DNA from: Streptomyces sp. AM 4-1-1
GTDB taxonomy: Bacteria; Actinomycetota; Actinomycetes; Streptomycetales; Streptomycetaceae
Length of the DNA: 64,000 nt
NCBI RefSeq assembly: GCF_029167625.1
Contig: NZ_CP119145.1
Coordinates: 6,510,001-6,574,000 of the forward strand
Direction: 5' to 3'
Shown here one piece after another: positions 40,929 through 51,832 of this stretch. The notes beneath the pieces are model-generated. The model was given only the letters and a program-made list of their open reading frames with translations. It had not been told where the DNA came from and made no database searches. The translations under genes and the position numbers were made by a program. Positions within the stretch are counted from its first letter, which is position 1; each line of letters begins with the position of its first letter.

Positions 40929-41497
40929 CCCGCCCCGTACGACCGACTGCGCTTCACGGCCGCGTCCCGGCGCCCGGCCCCGACTGCTCGCAGCCGTCCC
41001 CGTGGCGCGTCGCTCATCGCGGCGGTCGTGGTGACCGCCCCTGTCCCGGCCCTGCCCAGCGGCCCGTCCAGGCCCGGGCCCCGGCCCAGGTGCGCCGGAA
41101 TCCAGTCCGGCACCGGACAGGACGCGGACGCGGTGATGGCCCCCGTCGTCCCACCATGCGTCGCTAGCCTGCCCCAGGCGCCTCCGTGGACGCCCGACGC
41201 CTGCCGCTCCTGGCGGAGAGGCACACCTCGGACATTCCCCGTCCCTCGCGCCCGGCGCACCCGCGTACGCCGTCTGTCCGTCGTCCGGCAGGCAGCAGGC
41301 AGCAGGCAGCAGGCGGATGTGCGGCGGATTCGGCGCCGTTCGGCGGACCCCACGGGGTCCGGTGGGGGAAGGTGGGGGAAGGAACGTGAAGGCACCCGAC
41401 GGAACCGAGCGCGTGCTCGCCCAGGGGTTGTGCGGAGCGTGACGGATTCTTAGCATCATCGGTGTTACATCAGTTGTGTCATACCGCTGGGGGTTTG
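40929..41497. other. 569-bp intergenic region
   Basis: No credible gene. It contains three tandem copies of GGCAGCA (41291-41311), a repeat GGTGGGGGAA near 41360-41380, and at its right end the candidate promoter of the CoA-transferase operon. Open frames on both strands have irregular composition and no ribosome sites. Confidence 0.5.
41428..41456 (+). promoter_or_regulatory. Candidate promoter of the acyl-CoA degradation operon
   Basis: TTGTGC (41428-41433) and TAGCAT (41451-41456) with a 17-bp spacer. Transcription would start near 41463, about 35 bases before ATG 41498. The AT-rich stretch just after it (TGTTACATCAGTTGTGTCAT) may hold a repressor site. Confidence 0.55.
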
Positions 41498-42711
41498 ATG
41501 GCAACGACGGAGAGCGGCCCGTCCGGCCCGCTGGCGGCGCTGCGGGTCGTGGAGCTGGCGGGAATCGGCCCCGGACCGTTCGCCGCGATGCTCCTCGCCG
41601 ACCTCGGCGCCGATGTCGTCCGGGTCGACCGCCCCGGCGGGGCCGGGCCGGGCATCGACCCCGCGTACGACCTCACCAACCGCAACAAGCGGTCCGTGCT
41701 GGTCGATCTCAAGGCTCCGGACGGTCCGGCCCAGGTCCTCGACCTGGCGGAGCGGGCCGACATCCTGATCGAGGGGTACCGGCCCGGCGTCGCCGAACGG
41801 CTCGGTGTGGGGCCCGACGCCTGTCTCGCCCGCAACCCGCGGCTCGTCTACGGCCGGATGACCGGCTGGGGACAGCACGGGCCACTGGCCGGCCGCGCCG
41901 GGCACGACATCACCTACATCGCCCTCAGCGGCGCCCTCTCCATGATCGGCGGCCCCGACGGACCACCGGCCGTCCCCGCCAATCTGCTCGGGGACTACGC
42001 GGGCGGTTCGCTCTATCTGGTCGTCGGCGTGCTCGCCGCGCTCCAGCACGCACGCACTCCCGGAGGCGCCGGGCAGATCGTCGACGCGGCCGTCGTCGAC
42101 GGGGCGGCCCACCTCACCACGATGATCCACGGAATGCTGGCGGCGGGCAGCTGGCAGGACCGGCGCGGTACGAACGTGCTCGACGGCGGCTGCCCCTTCT
42201 ACGGTTCGTACGAGACCTCCGACGGCGGGCACCTGGCGGTGGGGCCGCTGGAGCAGCGGTTCTACGACGAGTTCATCGATCTGCTCGGCATCGCGGACCA
42301 GGTGCCGGACCGGGGCGACCCGGCAGGCTGGGACGCGTTGCGCACGGCGGTCGCCGACCGCGTCAGGACCCGCACCCGCGCCGAGTGGGCCGAGGTCTTC
42401 GACAGCACGGACGCCTGCGTCGCACCGGTCCTCTCGCTCCGCGAGGCCACCCGTCATCCGCACCTCGCCGCCCGCGCCACCTTCGTCGAGCACGGCGGTC
42501 TCGTCCAGCCCGCCCCGGCCCCCCGCTTCTCCGCCACCCCCGGCTCGGTGCGCGGCGGTCCCGCCGGCCCCGGAGCCGACAGCGAGAGCGTGGCGGCGGA
42601 CTGGGACGTCCCCAGCGTCCGCCGGTCCACAAGCGCCGCCGGACGATCAGAACCGCGCGCACCACGGACCCACCCGCCCCGCACCGACCCCACCCCCGAA
42701 AGGCCGCTGTC

Positions 42712-42715
<4 letters not shown>
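41498..42715 (+). CDS. CaiB/BaiF-family CoA-transferase (alpha-methylacyl-CoA racemase-like)
   Basis: A 405-residue class III CoA-transferase-fold protein: [97 protein letters not shown]. The GRMTGWGQ and AGHDITYIA motifs, with the His-Asp pair, point to alpha-methylacyl-CoA racemase (AMACR) rather than a transferase. Such an enzyme would prepare 2-methyl-branched acyl-CoAs for beta-oxidation. ATG 41498 with GGGGG upstream. Four-base overlap with the thiolase gene. Confidence 0.9.
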
Positions 42716-43926
<1,211 letters not shown>

Positions 43927-43965
43927 CCGTCCCTTCCCCACGGCCCTCACGGGAGCAGCCAGAAC

Positions 43966-46137
43966 ATGAGCGAGACCACGACCATTCGCTGGGAACAGGA
44001 CGAGACCGGTGTCGTCACCCTCGTCCTCGACGACCCCGCCCAGTCCGCCAACACGATGAACCAGGCGTTCCAGCACTCCGTCGCGGCCGTCGCGGATCGC
44101 GCGGAGGCCGAGCGCGACACCATCCGCGGCATCGTCATCACCTCCGCCAAGAAGACCTTCTTCGCGGGGGGCGACCTCAAGGACCTGATCCGGACCGGCC
44201 CCCAGGACGCCCGACGTGCCTTCGACACCTCCATGGACGTCAAGCGCGCTCTGCGCCGCATCGAGACCCTCGGCAAACCCGTCGTCGCCGCCATCAACGG
44301 CGCCGCCCTGGGCGGGGGTTACGAGATCGCCCTCGCCTGCCACCATCGCGTCGCCCTCGACGCGCCCGGCTCCCGGATCGGCCTGCCGGAGGTCACCCTC
44401 GGCCTGCTCCCGGGCGGCGGCGGCGTCACCCGTACCGTACGGCTGATGGGCATCGCCGACGCGTTGCTGAAGGTCCTGCTCCAGGGCACCCAGTACACCC
44501 CGCGCCGTGCCCTCGACAACGGCCTCGTCCATGAGGTCGCCACCACCCGCGAGGACCTGTTCGCCAAGGCCCGCGCCTTCATCGACGCCCACCCCGAGTC
44601 CCACCAGCCCTGGGACGTCAAGGGATACCGGATTCCCGGCGGGACCCCGGCCGACCCCCGGTTCGCCGCCAATCTGCCCGCCTTCCCCGCCAACCTGAGG
44701 AAGCAGATCGCGGGGGCCCCCTTCCCCGCGCCGCGCAACATCCTGGCCGCGGCGGTCGAGGGCGCCCAGGTCGACTTCGAGACCGCGCAGACCATCGAGG
44801 CCCGCTACTTCACCGAGCTGGTCACCGGCCAGATCTCGAAGAACATGATCCAGGCGTTCTTCTTCGACCTCCAGGCCGTCAACTCCGGCGCCGGCCGCCC
44901 CCAGGGCGTCGCGGAACGCCAGGTCCGCAAGGTCGCCGTCCTCGGCGCCGGGATGATGGGCGCGGGCATCGCGTACTCCTGCGCCCGCGCCGGGATCGAC
45001 GTCGTCCTCAAGGACGTCTCCACCGAGGCCGCCGGGAAGGGCCGGGCGTACTCCGAGAAACTGCTGGCCAAAGCACTCGCCCGGGGACGTACGACCGAGG
45101 CGGGGCGCGACGAGCTGCTGGCCCGCATCACCCCGACCGGCGACCCGGCCGACCTCGCGGGCTGTGACGCGGTCATCGAGGCCGTCTTCGAGGACACCGC
45201 GCTCAAGCACAAGGTGTTCCAGGAGATCCAGGACGTCGTCGCACCCGACGCGCTCCTCTGCTCCAACACCTCCACCCTCCCCATCACCGTCCTCGCCGAA
45301 GGCGTGTCCCGGCCCGCCGACTTCGTCGGGCTGCACTTCTTCTCCCCCGTGGACAGGATGCCGCTCGTCGAGATCGTCAAGGGCGAGCGGACCGGGGACG
45401 AGGCGCTGGCCCGCGCGTTCGACCTGGTCCGCAGGATCAGGAAGACACCGGTCGTCGTCAACGACTCGCGCGGCTTCTTCACCTCGCGTGTCATCGGCCG
45501 GTTCATCAACGAGGGCGTCGCCATGGTCGGCGAGGGCATCGACCCGGCCTCCGTCGAGCAGGCGGCGGCGCAGTCCGGCTACCCGGCCAAGGTGCTGTCG
45601 CTGATGGACGAACTGACGCTCACCCTTCCCCGCAGGATTCGCGACGAGACCAGACGGGCCGTCGAGGAGTCCGGCGGCGACTGGGCGGACCACCCCGCCG
45701 ACCCGGTCATCGACCGGATGGTGGACGAGTTCGGACGCACCGGCCGCGCCGGCGGGGCGGGCTTCTACGAGTACGACGAGAACGGCGGCCGAACCGGGCT
45801 CTGGCCGGGACTGCGCGAGCACTTCACCAAGCCGGACGCCGGCATCCCCTTCACCGACATGAAGGAACGGATGCTCTTCTCCGAGGCACTGGACAGCGTC
45901 CGCTGCCTGGAGGAAGGCGTCCTCACCTCCGTCGCCGACGCCAACATCGGCTCGATCATGGGCATCGGGTTCCCCGCCTGGACCGGGGGAGTGCTCCAGT
46001 ACATCAACGGATACGACGGCGGCCTGCCCGGTTTCGTGGCCCGCGCCCGGGAACTCGCCGAGCGGTACGGGGACCGGTTCCTGCCGCCCGAGCCGCTCGT
46101 GCGGAAGGCCGAGCGGGGCGAGACCTTCCACGACTGA
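43966..46137 (+). CDS. fadB: Fused enoyl-CoA hydratase / 3-hydroxyacyl-CoA dehydrogenase (FadB/FadJ-like)
   Basis: A 723-residue two-step beta-oxidation enzyme. The N-terminal crotonase domain (about 1-200) shows ITSAKKTFFAGGDLKDL and NGAALGGGYEIALACHHRV. The NAD-binding dehydrogenase domain starts near 320 (VAVLGAGMMGAGIAYSCARAG), with SNTSTLPITVLAEG and FVGLHFFSPVDRMPLVEIV. The C-terminal domain follows (VIGRFINEGVAMVGEGI, GFPAWTGGVLQYIN). ATG 43966. With the thiolase it forms the trifunctional beta-oxidation pair. Confidence 0.95.
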   Translation: MSETTTIRWEQDETGVVTLVLDDPAQSANTMNQAFQHSVAAVADRAEAERDTIRGIVITSAKKTFFAGGDLKDLIRTGPQDARRAFDTSMDVKRALRRIETLGKPVVAAINGAALGGGYEIALACHHRVALDAPGSRIGLPEVTLGLLPGGGGVTRTVRLMGIADALLKVLLQGTQYTPRRALDNGLVHEVATTREDLFAKARAFIDAHPESHQPWDVKGYRIPGGTPADPRFAANLPAFPANLRKQIAGAPFPAPRNILAAAVEGAQVDFETAQTIEARYFTELVTGQISKNMIQAFFFDLQAVNSGAGRPQGVAERQVRKVAVLGAGMMGAGIAYSCARAGIDVVLKDVSTEAAGKGRAYSEKLLAKALARGRTTEAGRDELLARITPTGDPADLAGCDAVIEAVFEDTALKHKVFQEIQDVVAPDALLCSNTSTLPITVLAEGVSRPADFVGLHFFSPVDRMPLVEIVKGERTGDEALARAFDLVRRIRKTPVVVNDSRGFFTSRVIGRFINEGVAMVGEGIDPASVEQAAAQSGYPAKVLSLMDELTLTLPRRIRDETRRAVEESGGDWADHPADPVIDRMVDEFGRTGRAGGAGFYEYDENGGRTGLWPGLREHFTKPDAGIPFTDMKERMLFSEALDSVRCLEEGVLTSVADANIGSIMGIGFPAWTGGVLQYINGYDGGLPGFVARARELAERYGDRFLPPEPLVRKAERGETFHD

Positions 46138-46148
46138 CCCCGGCCGTC

Positions 46149-46164
46149 CCCGCGGGAGCGCGGG
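46149..46164. terminator. Short GC hairpin between convergent genes
   Basis: CCCGCG (46149-46154), loop GGAG, CGCGGG (46159-46164), in the 33-bp gap between fadB and the convergent MerR gene. A plausible bidirectional terminator without T-tract. Confidence 0.4.
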
Positions 46165-46170
46165 CCGCGC

Positions 46171-47220
46171 TCACTCCTCGGTGAACGCGGCCCGCAGCTC
46201 CTCGCGCAGCGACCGCTGGAACGCCGTCACCAGCGCCTGCACCACCATCGGCTGCATGTGCGCCGACAGCGACTTCATCGCCGCCACATGCTCGGGGTCG
46301 GACTCGCGCTCCCGGTACGGTCCCCACACCTCGTCCCGGAACAGCCGGGTCAGCTCCCGCGCCGCCGACCGGGTGTGCTCCAGCAGGACGGTCCGGGCCG
46401 CGAGGATCGTTCCGTGCGCGATCGGTACGTCCAGCAGCTCCACCCCGAGCCGCAGCAACCCCAGATCCACCCGGAACCGGCCCCCGGACGGCTCCGCGCT
46501 CCCCGTTCCGGACGGCTGCGCGTTTCCCGTCCCGGACTTCTGCGCGTCCCCCGTCCCGGACGGCTCCCCGCCTCCCGTTCCGGACTTCTGCGCGTTCTCC
46601 GTCCCGGACTTCTGCGCGTTCTCCGTCCCGGACTTCTGCGCGTTCTCCGCCCCGGACGCCTGCGCGTTCTCCGCCCCGGACGCCTGCGCGTTCTCCGCCC
46701 CGGACGCCTGCGCGTTCTCCGCCCCGGACGCCTGCGCGTTCTCCGTCCCGGACTTCTGCGCGTCCTCCGTCCCGGACTTCTGCGCGTCCTCCGCCCCGGA
46801 CGCCTGCGCGTCCTCCAGGACCCCCATCGCCGTCAGTCGGCCGAGGTCCGCGCCGGACAGCTTCCGGCCCGCCCGGCGCTCCAGCTCCGCGCGCGTCAGG
46901 TCCTGCGCCGATTCCGGCGCCCAGGAGGCCACCAGCGCCCGGTGCATGGCCAGTTCGGGTGCGCTCAGGTCCGGCGGCAGCCGCTCCAGATAGCGTTCGA
47001 TCGCTGACAGCGTCATCCCCTGACGCTGAAGCTCCTCGATCAGTTCCAGACGGGAGAGATGCCCCGGCCCGTAGTGTCCGACGCGGCGCGGACCGATCGC
47101 CGGGGGCGGCAGCAGCCCCCGTGTGCCGTAGAAGCGGACCGTGCGCACGGTGACCCCGGCGCGTGCCGCGAGCTCGTCGACGGTGAACGTGAGCGTCGGC
47201 TCCCCGGCCTCGGTCGCCAT
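46171..47220 (-). CDS. MerR-family regulator with a 14-copy octapeptide repeat insert
   Basis: A 349-residue regulator. Residues 11-85 form a MerR-type winged helix (FTVDELAARAGVTVRTVRFYGTRGLL, RRVGHYGPGHLSRLELIEELQRQGMTL). Residues 136-247 are 14 tandem octapeptides of type E(D/N)AQ(A/K)SG(A/T). Residues 248-349 form a helical effector-type domain (VDLGLLRLGVELLDVPIAHGTILAARTVLLEHTRSAARELTRLF). ATG 47220 is used (MATEAGEPTL). It is convergent with the beta-oxidation operon, which it might regulate. The insert would act as a long flexible hinge between domains. Confidence 0.88.
   Translation of the reverse strand: MATEAGEPTLTFTVDELAARAGVTVRTVRFYGTRGLLPPPAIGPRRVGHYGPGHLSRLELIEELQRQGMTLSAIERYLERLPPDLSAPELAMHRALVASWAPESAQDLTRAELERRAGRKLSGADLGRLTAMGVLEDAQASGAEDAQKSGTEDAQKSGTENAQASGAENAQASGAENAQASGAENAQASGAENAQKSGTENAQKSGTENAQKSGTGGGEPSGTGDAQKSGTGNAQPSGTGSAEPSGGRFRVDLGLLRLGVELLDVPIAHGTILAARTVLLEHTRSAARELTRLFRDEVWGPYRERESDPEHVAAMKSLSAHMQPMVVQALVTAFQRSLREELRAAFTEE
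46480..46815. repeat. 24-bp coding tandem repeat, 14 copies
   Basis: A perfect 24-bp period over 336 bp. On the forward strand the unit is of the type TGCGCGTTCTCCG(C/T)CCCGGAC plus three bases. Central units (ENAQASGA four times, ENAQKSGT three times) are nearly identical, while outer ones are diverged. Copy number is expected to vary between strains without breaking the frame. Confidence 0.95.
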
Positions 47221-47379
47221 GTCTGCTCCTCGGTTCTCACTGCTGTGCGGCGGTGCGCGTCCGGTGCAACAGTATTGCTGTCCCACCGACGTGGTGAAAG
47301 CGTCCGAGAGCCCCGGCCCGGCACCCGCGGACGCCGCCGCCCCTCCGGGGGAGCGGCGGCGCCCGGTGCCGGAGACCGG

Positions 47380-48891
47380 TCAGCGGTGGTCGTGGACCGT
47401 GTTCGTCGCCGCGATCTTCGGCCAGGAAGCGGGCCGGGCCGGCCGGGCCGACCCGTCGCTCGTCCGTGCCGCCGCGGCTCCGGAGGCCCCCGCGACGGCG
47501 GGGGCCGCGGGCTTCGCGGGCCGGTACAGCCAGGTGTCGAAGAACCCGGCGAGCGGCTTGCCCGAAACCCTCTCCGCGTACGCCACGAAGTCGCTCACCT
47601 TGGCGTTGCCGTACGCGTGCTCGGTGGGCCAGCCCTTCAGCAGCGCGAAGAACGTCCTGTCACCCACCTTGCCGCGCAGCGCCTGGAGTGCCAGCGCGCC
47701 CCGGTCGTAGACGGCGGCGTCGAACTGATCGTCCGGGCCCGGATCGCCCGGCCGCACCGTCCAGAAGGCGTCGTCCGCCGGATGCAGCGCATAGGTGTAG
47801 TCCGCCAACTCCTGCGCGGTGCCCTCGCCCTCGTGTTCCGACCAGAGCCACTGGCTGTAGCGGGCGAAGCCCTCGTTGAGCCAGATGTCCTTCCAGCCGT
47901 GGACCGACACACTGTCGCCGTACCACTGGTGGGCCAGCTCATGGACGACGACCGAGACGTTCGAGCCGTTCGCGAACTGCTTCGGGCTGTAGAACGGCCG
48001 GGTCTGCGTCTCCAGCGCGAAGCTGCTCGGCACGTTGGGCACGTAGCCGCCGAGCGCGTTGAACGGGTACGGGCCGAAGAGGTCCGTCAGCCATTCCGCG
48101 ACCTCGGCGGTCCGCTCCACACTCGCCCGCGCCGCCCCCGCGTTGCCGCCCAGATCCTTGCTGTACGCGTTGAGCACGGGCAGCCCGTCGGCGGTCCTGT
48201 CCGTCGTGATGTCGAACTTGCCGACGGCGAGCGTCGTCAGATACGTCGCCTGCGGCTTGTCGGAACGCCAGTTGAAGCGGGTCCAGCCGAGCTTCGAACT
48301 CTGCGACACCAGCACGCCGTTGCTGATGGCCTGGGTGCCGTCCGGCACGGACACCGAGATGTCGTACGTCGCCTTGTCCAGCGGATGGTCGTTGCTGGGG
48401 AACCACCACACGGCGGACTCCGGCTCCTGGGCCGCGATGCCCCCGTCGGGGGTGCGGGCCCACGCCGTCCAGCCGTTCACCTTGAGCTCGGACGGCTTGC
48501 CGGCGTAGCGCACGACCACGGAAACCGCCTTGCCCTTCGGCAGTACGGCGTCCGGGGTGATCTCCAGCTCCTGGGCGCCGCTCCTCGCGAACCCGGCGGT
48601 CCTGCCGTTGACCCGTACCTCCGAGACGTCCAGTCCGAAGTCCAGGTTGAAGCGCGACAGCTCCTGGGTGGTGGTCGCGAGAAGTGTCGCCGTGCCCTCC
48701 AACAGGTCTGTCTTCGGCTGGTACTTCAGCCGTAGGTCGTAGTGGGAGACGTCATAGCCGCCGTTCCCGCTGGCCGGGTAGTAGGGGTCGCCGATGCCCG
48801 GGGCGCCCGCCGTGCCTCCGGCGGCCGATGCCGGGATCGCCAGCAGCAGGGAGGCCGCGAGTACGCTCGGGACGATGAGTCTGCGGTGCAC
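47380..48891 (-). CDS. Secreted M1-family zinc aminopeptidase
   Basis: A 503-residue peptidase with a signal peptide (RLIVPSVLAASLLLAIPASAAG). Beta-rich N-terminal domain (YDVSHYDLRLKYQP), then the gluzincin motif VVHELAHQWYGDSVSVHGWKDIWLNEGFA, giving HExxH-18-E zinc ligands. The M1 exopeptidase signature around GGYVPNVPSSFALETQTRPFY is a variant of GAMEN. The C-terminal domain is shorter than in the large PepN enzymes. GTG 48891. Likely removes N-terminal residues from peptides outside the cell. Confidence 0.93.
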   Translation of the reverse strand: MHRRLIVPSVLAASLLLAIPASAAGGTAGAPGIGDPYYPASGNGGYDVSHYDLRLKYQPKTDLLEGTATLLATTTQELSRFNLDFGLDVSEVRVNGRTAGFARSGAQELEITPDAVLPKGKAVSVVVRYAGKPSELKVNGWTAWARTPDGGIAAQEPESAVWWFPSNDHPLDKATYDISVSVPDGTQAISNGVLVSQSSKLGWTRFNWRSDKPQATYLTTLAVGKFDITTDRTADGLPVLNAYSKDLGGNAGAARASVERTAEVAEWLTDLFGPYPFNALGGYVPNVPSSFALETQTRPFYSPKQFANGSNVSVVVHELAHQWYGDSVSVHGWKDIWLNEGFARYSQWLWSEHEGEGTAQELADYTYALHPADDAFWTVRPGDPGPDDQFDAAVYDRGALALQALRGKVGDRTFFALLKGWPTEHAYGNAKVSDFVAYAERVSGKPLAGFFDTWLYRPAKPAAPAVAGASGAAAARTSDGSARPARPASWPKIAATNTVHDHR

Positions 48892-49105
48892 GAATGCTCC
48901 AAGTCGTCGGGGCGAATGATCTTCCGACCGGTCTGGTCCGAGACTATTCAGCCGTGAGCACGACAGTCATGTCCATGGCCGCACGTGTCACACGATCGCC
49001 ATTCGGCCGACATGGCGAAGGGTGTCCGTCACGTCATGGTCACGTCTCTTCGATCCCGTGATCTCCCTCTGTCGCACAGGAGTTGATGGCGGTACCTTCC
49101 GCCCC

Positions 49106-50500
49106 ATGCCGAGACGCGCGCGGGGCGCCCGCCCGACCCCCGGACCGCCGGTGACACCCGGGACCACCGCACGGACGGCGACCGCGCACGCCCACCGGGG
49201 TCTGTGGCACCGCGACGGGCGCCGGGCCGGCCTCCACCGGCCGGCCCTGGCCGTCGCCGCCACCGTCCTCGCCCTGCCCTTCGGTACGGTGCCCGCCCAG
49301 GCCGTCCACGTCCCGCCCCGCACGGGCTTCGAGGCGAGCGACGGAGCCCACTGGACCGACGGACCGCAGGAGGACGCCTTCCTGCGCGCCGCGGACCGGG
49401 GCAGCGACCGGCTCTCCGTCGACCGGATCGGCACCACCCGGGAGGGCCGCCCCATCCGGCTGGCCCGCATCGGCACCCGCGGGACCGGAGCCCCGGCCGT
49501 CCTGCTGGTCTGCGCTCAGCACGGCGACGAACCGGCCGCCCGAGAGGCATGCCTGACGCTGATCCGCGACCTCGCCTACGCCGAGGACGAGGCCACCCGC
49601 GCCTTTCTCACCCGTACGACCGTCCTGGTCGTCCCCACCGCCAACCCCGACGGACGCGCCAGGAACACCCGGGGCAACGCCGACGGCCTCGACATCAACC
49701 GCGACCACCTCGCGCTGAGGACCGCCGAGAGCCGGGCCCTGGCCGCGGTCATCCGCGACCACGCGCCCCAGGTGATCGACGACCTGCACGAGTACGCGGC
49801 CACCCCGCGTTCGTACGACAAGGATCTGCTCGTGCTCTGGCCCCGCAATCCCAACGTCGACGACGAGGTGCACAGCGCGTCGCGCGACCTCTCCGACCGC
49901 TATGTACGGCCGATGGCCGAGGACGCCGGATACACCACGGGCGTGTACGGCATCCGGACCGACCCGGTCACCGGGGAACCGTTCGGACAGACCGCGGGCG
50001 ACGGCCAGGAGCGCATCCTGCGCAACCTCGCGGGACTGGAGCACGCGGTCGGGCTGCTCGTCGAGTCCCGGAGTGCCCCGCTCACCGACGGGAGAGCCGA
50101 CCGGGCAGCCGTCAACCGGCGCCGCTTCCAGTCACAACTGGCCGCGACCAGAGCGGTGTTCACCTTCGCCGACGAACAGCGCGAGCGGATCACCGCCGTC
50201 ACCTCGGCGTCCCGGGCGGCGGACGCCGAGGACCGAGGACCGGTCCACCTCGGGGGCGCCGACAACGAAGCCCCTGGACCCGGGGAACTCCTCCCGGACC
50301 CGCCGTGCGGCTACCGGCTGGACGCCACGCGGTACGCGCGCGTCAAGGACGAACTGGCCCTGCACGGCGTCATCTCCCGCCCCGAGGGCCACGGGGCCTA
50401 CGTGCCGCTGCGCCAGCCCGCCCGGAAGCTGATCCCCCTCCTCCTGGATGGCCGGGCGCCCTACCACCTCACGGACGCACAGGCCGACACCACCTGCTGA
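49106..50500 (+). CDS. Secreted M14-family zinc carboxypeptidase
   Basis: A 464-residue protein. A long basic start precedes a hydrophobic signal (ALAVAATVLALPFGTVPAQA). The M14 core follows: zinc ligands in CAQHGDEPAAREA (HxxE) and the later His in VIDDLHEYAA, substrate Arg/Asn region NTRGNADGLDINRDH, and Glu in VGLLVESRS. ATG 49106 is used, with TACCTT seven bases upstream fitting a leaderless transcript; the longer frame from 49022 has no similarity. Faces the M1 gene divergently, giving a secreted peptidase pair. Confidence 0.88.
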   Translation: MPRRARGARPTPGPPVTPGTTARTATAHAHRGLWHRDGRRAGLHRPALAVAATVLALPFGTVPAQAVHVPPRTGFEASDGAHWTDGPQEDAFLRAADRGSDRLSVDRIGTTREGRPIRLARIGTRGTGAPAVLLVCAQHGDEPAAREACLTLIRDLAYAEDEATRAFLTRTTVLVVPTANPDGRARNTRGNADGLDINRDHLALRTAESRALAAVIRDHAPQVIDDLHEYAATPRSYDKDLLVLWPRNPNVDDEVHSASRDLSDRYVRPMAEDAGYTTGVYGIRTDPVTGEPFGQTAGDGQERILRNLAGLEHAVGLLVESRSAPLTDGRADRAAVNRRRFQSQLAATRAVFTFADEQRERITAVTSASRAADAEDRGPVHLGGADNEAPGPGELLPDPPCGYRLDATRYARVKDELALHGVISRPEGHGAYVPLRQPARKLIPLLLDGRAPYHLTDAQADTTC

Positions 50501-50501
50501 T

Positions 50502-50519
50502 GCCGGGCGCCGCCCCGGC
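50502..50519. terminator. Hairpin between convergent M14 and oxidase genes
   Basis: GCCGGG (50502-50507), loop CGCCGC, CCCGGC (50514-50519), directly after the M14 stop in a 35-bp gap. Candidate bidirectional terminator. Confidence 0.45.
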
Positions 50520-50535
50520 CCGCGACGGTGTTGGC

Positions 50536-51465
50536 TCAGCCCAGCAGACGCGCCACCGCCTCCGCGCATCCCAGGGCGACCGTCACACCGGCACCCCCAT
50601 GACCGTAGTTGTGCACCAGCCGGACACCCCCGGGCAGCGCCTCACCCTCGATGCGCACCCCACCGCTCCGGGCCGGCCGCAGCCCGACCCGGTGCCCGAT
50701 GATCCGCGCCCCGGCGATCTCCGGCCTGACCCGCGCGCACCGCGCCACGATCCGCTCGGTCGTACGGGGATCGGGCACCGTGCTCCAGTCGTCCTCCTCG
50801 GCGGTCCCACCGAGGATCAGTCCACCCGGCTGGGGGAAGAAGTACGTCGTCGCGTCCGACGCGGGGTCCGCCTCGGTGAACCACTCGTCGATCCCGGGGT
50901 TCTCCACCACGACCAGCTGGCCGCGCACCGGCCGCACCCCACCGTCCGGCACCAGCGCGCGGGCGCCCAGGCCGGTGCAGTTCACCACCGTCGACGCCTC
51001 GGCCAGCGCCTCGTCGAAGCCGCCGACCTCCCGCCGCTCGACACCGCCCCCCGCCTCCCCGAGCCGCCGCTCCAGCCAGCGCAGATGCGCCGGCATGTCG
51101 ATCAGCGGCAGCCGGGCGCGCAATCCCTCCGCCACCTGCGACACGTGCTCCAGCCGACCGGCCCACGGCCCGAGCGCGGTCAGCCGCTGACCCCGGTGCA
51201 GTCCGTGGACCAGCCGTACCCCGGTCTCCTCCGGCCGCCGGGCCAGCTCCTCATAACCGCGCAGGGTGGTCAGCGCCCACCCGCCGACCGATTCGGCCGG
51301 CTCGATCCGGTACGGCCACCACAGGGCGCCCGCCACCGCCGACGTGGTGGCGGACGCGGGCTCACGCGACCAGACCCGCACCCGATGGCCGCGCTCGGCC
51401 AGTACCACCGCCGTGGTCAGTCCGCTGACCCCGCCGCCCACCACGATCACTTCGCGCACCGTCAC
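50536..51465 (-). CDS. D-amino-acid-oxidase-like FAD enzyme (DAO family)
   Basis: A 309-residue flavoenzyme. The FAD dinucleotide-binding motif is at the start (VIVVGGGVSGLTTAVVLAERGH). The DAO-type segments VNCTGLGARAL, DATTYFFPQPGGLILGGTAEEDDW and RLVHNYGHGGAGVTVALGCA follow; the last is the C-terminal FAD-binding signature of D-amino-acid and D-aspartate oxidases. GTG 51465 is used, with GAGGGG upstream; GTG 51459 is possible. It likely oxidises a D-amino acid to the keto acid, perhaps for D-amino acids freed from wall peptides. Confidence 0.9.
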   Translation of the reverse strand: MTVREVIVVGGGVSGLTTAVVLAERGHRVRVWSREPASATTSAVAGALWWPYRIEPAESVGGWALTTLRGYEELARRPEETGVRLVHGLHRGQRLTALGPWAGRLEHVSQVAEGLRARLPLIDMPAHLRWLERRLGEAGGGVERREVGGFDEALAEASTVVNCTGLGARALVPDGGVRPVRGQLVVVENPGIDEWFTEADPASDATTYFFPQPGGLILGGTAEEDDWSTVPDPRTTERIVARCARVRPEIAGARIIGHRVGLRPARSGGVRIEGEALPGGVRLVHNYGHGGAGVTVALGCAEAVARLLG

Positions 51466-51832
51466 CCCGCCCCTCGCGTCAGTCGTCGATGTCCCCTCGT
51501 GCATCTCTTCGTACGTCTCTTCGTATGTCCCCAGGGACGGGCGCCAACGGAAATCACCCGGGCGGGTCCCCGCGCCCACGCCCGGTGACGTCCTCGCGAC
51601 CACCCGGCGGCCGGACCGGTCCCGGCGCCGAGGCGTGCCCCCTCGTCCCCGAGGCGGGCGGGTGACGACGGCCACGACACCTCGCGGAGTCGCCGGGACG
51701 ACCTCGCGGAGGTCGTCGGGACGTCCACACACATCCGGTATGCGTACGCCCGCCCGCCTTGCGGTGCACCGCGTCCGGCGCCGCCCGCTGTTCCGCCGGG
51801 CATGACGGGCACCCCTTAGAATCGGCACCCTG
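51466..51832. other. 367-bp divergent region between the oxidase and ABC-F genes
   Basis: No gene. Contains a repeated TCTTCGTA (near 51505-51530), the hairpin at 51697-51717 and, just before the ABC-F start, TAGAAT (51817-51822) ten bases before ATG 51833. That spacing fits a promoter giving an almost leaderless mRNA. Confidence 0.5.
51697..51717. promoter_or_regulatory. Perfect hairpin GACGACCTC-GCG-GAGGTCGTC upstream of ABC-F
   Basis: Nine-bp perfect arms with a 3-base loop, 116 bp upstream of the ABC-F start. If the transcript starts upstream it could be part of an attenuator; if transcription starts at the TAGAAT box it is DNA-level only, or a terminator of another transcript. Confidence 0.4.

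Noticed and set aside
46480..46815. CRISPR-like or integron-type repeat array
   Set aside because: The 24-bp units are contiguous and in frame within a regulator gene, with no unique spacers.
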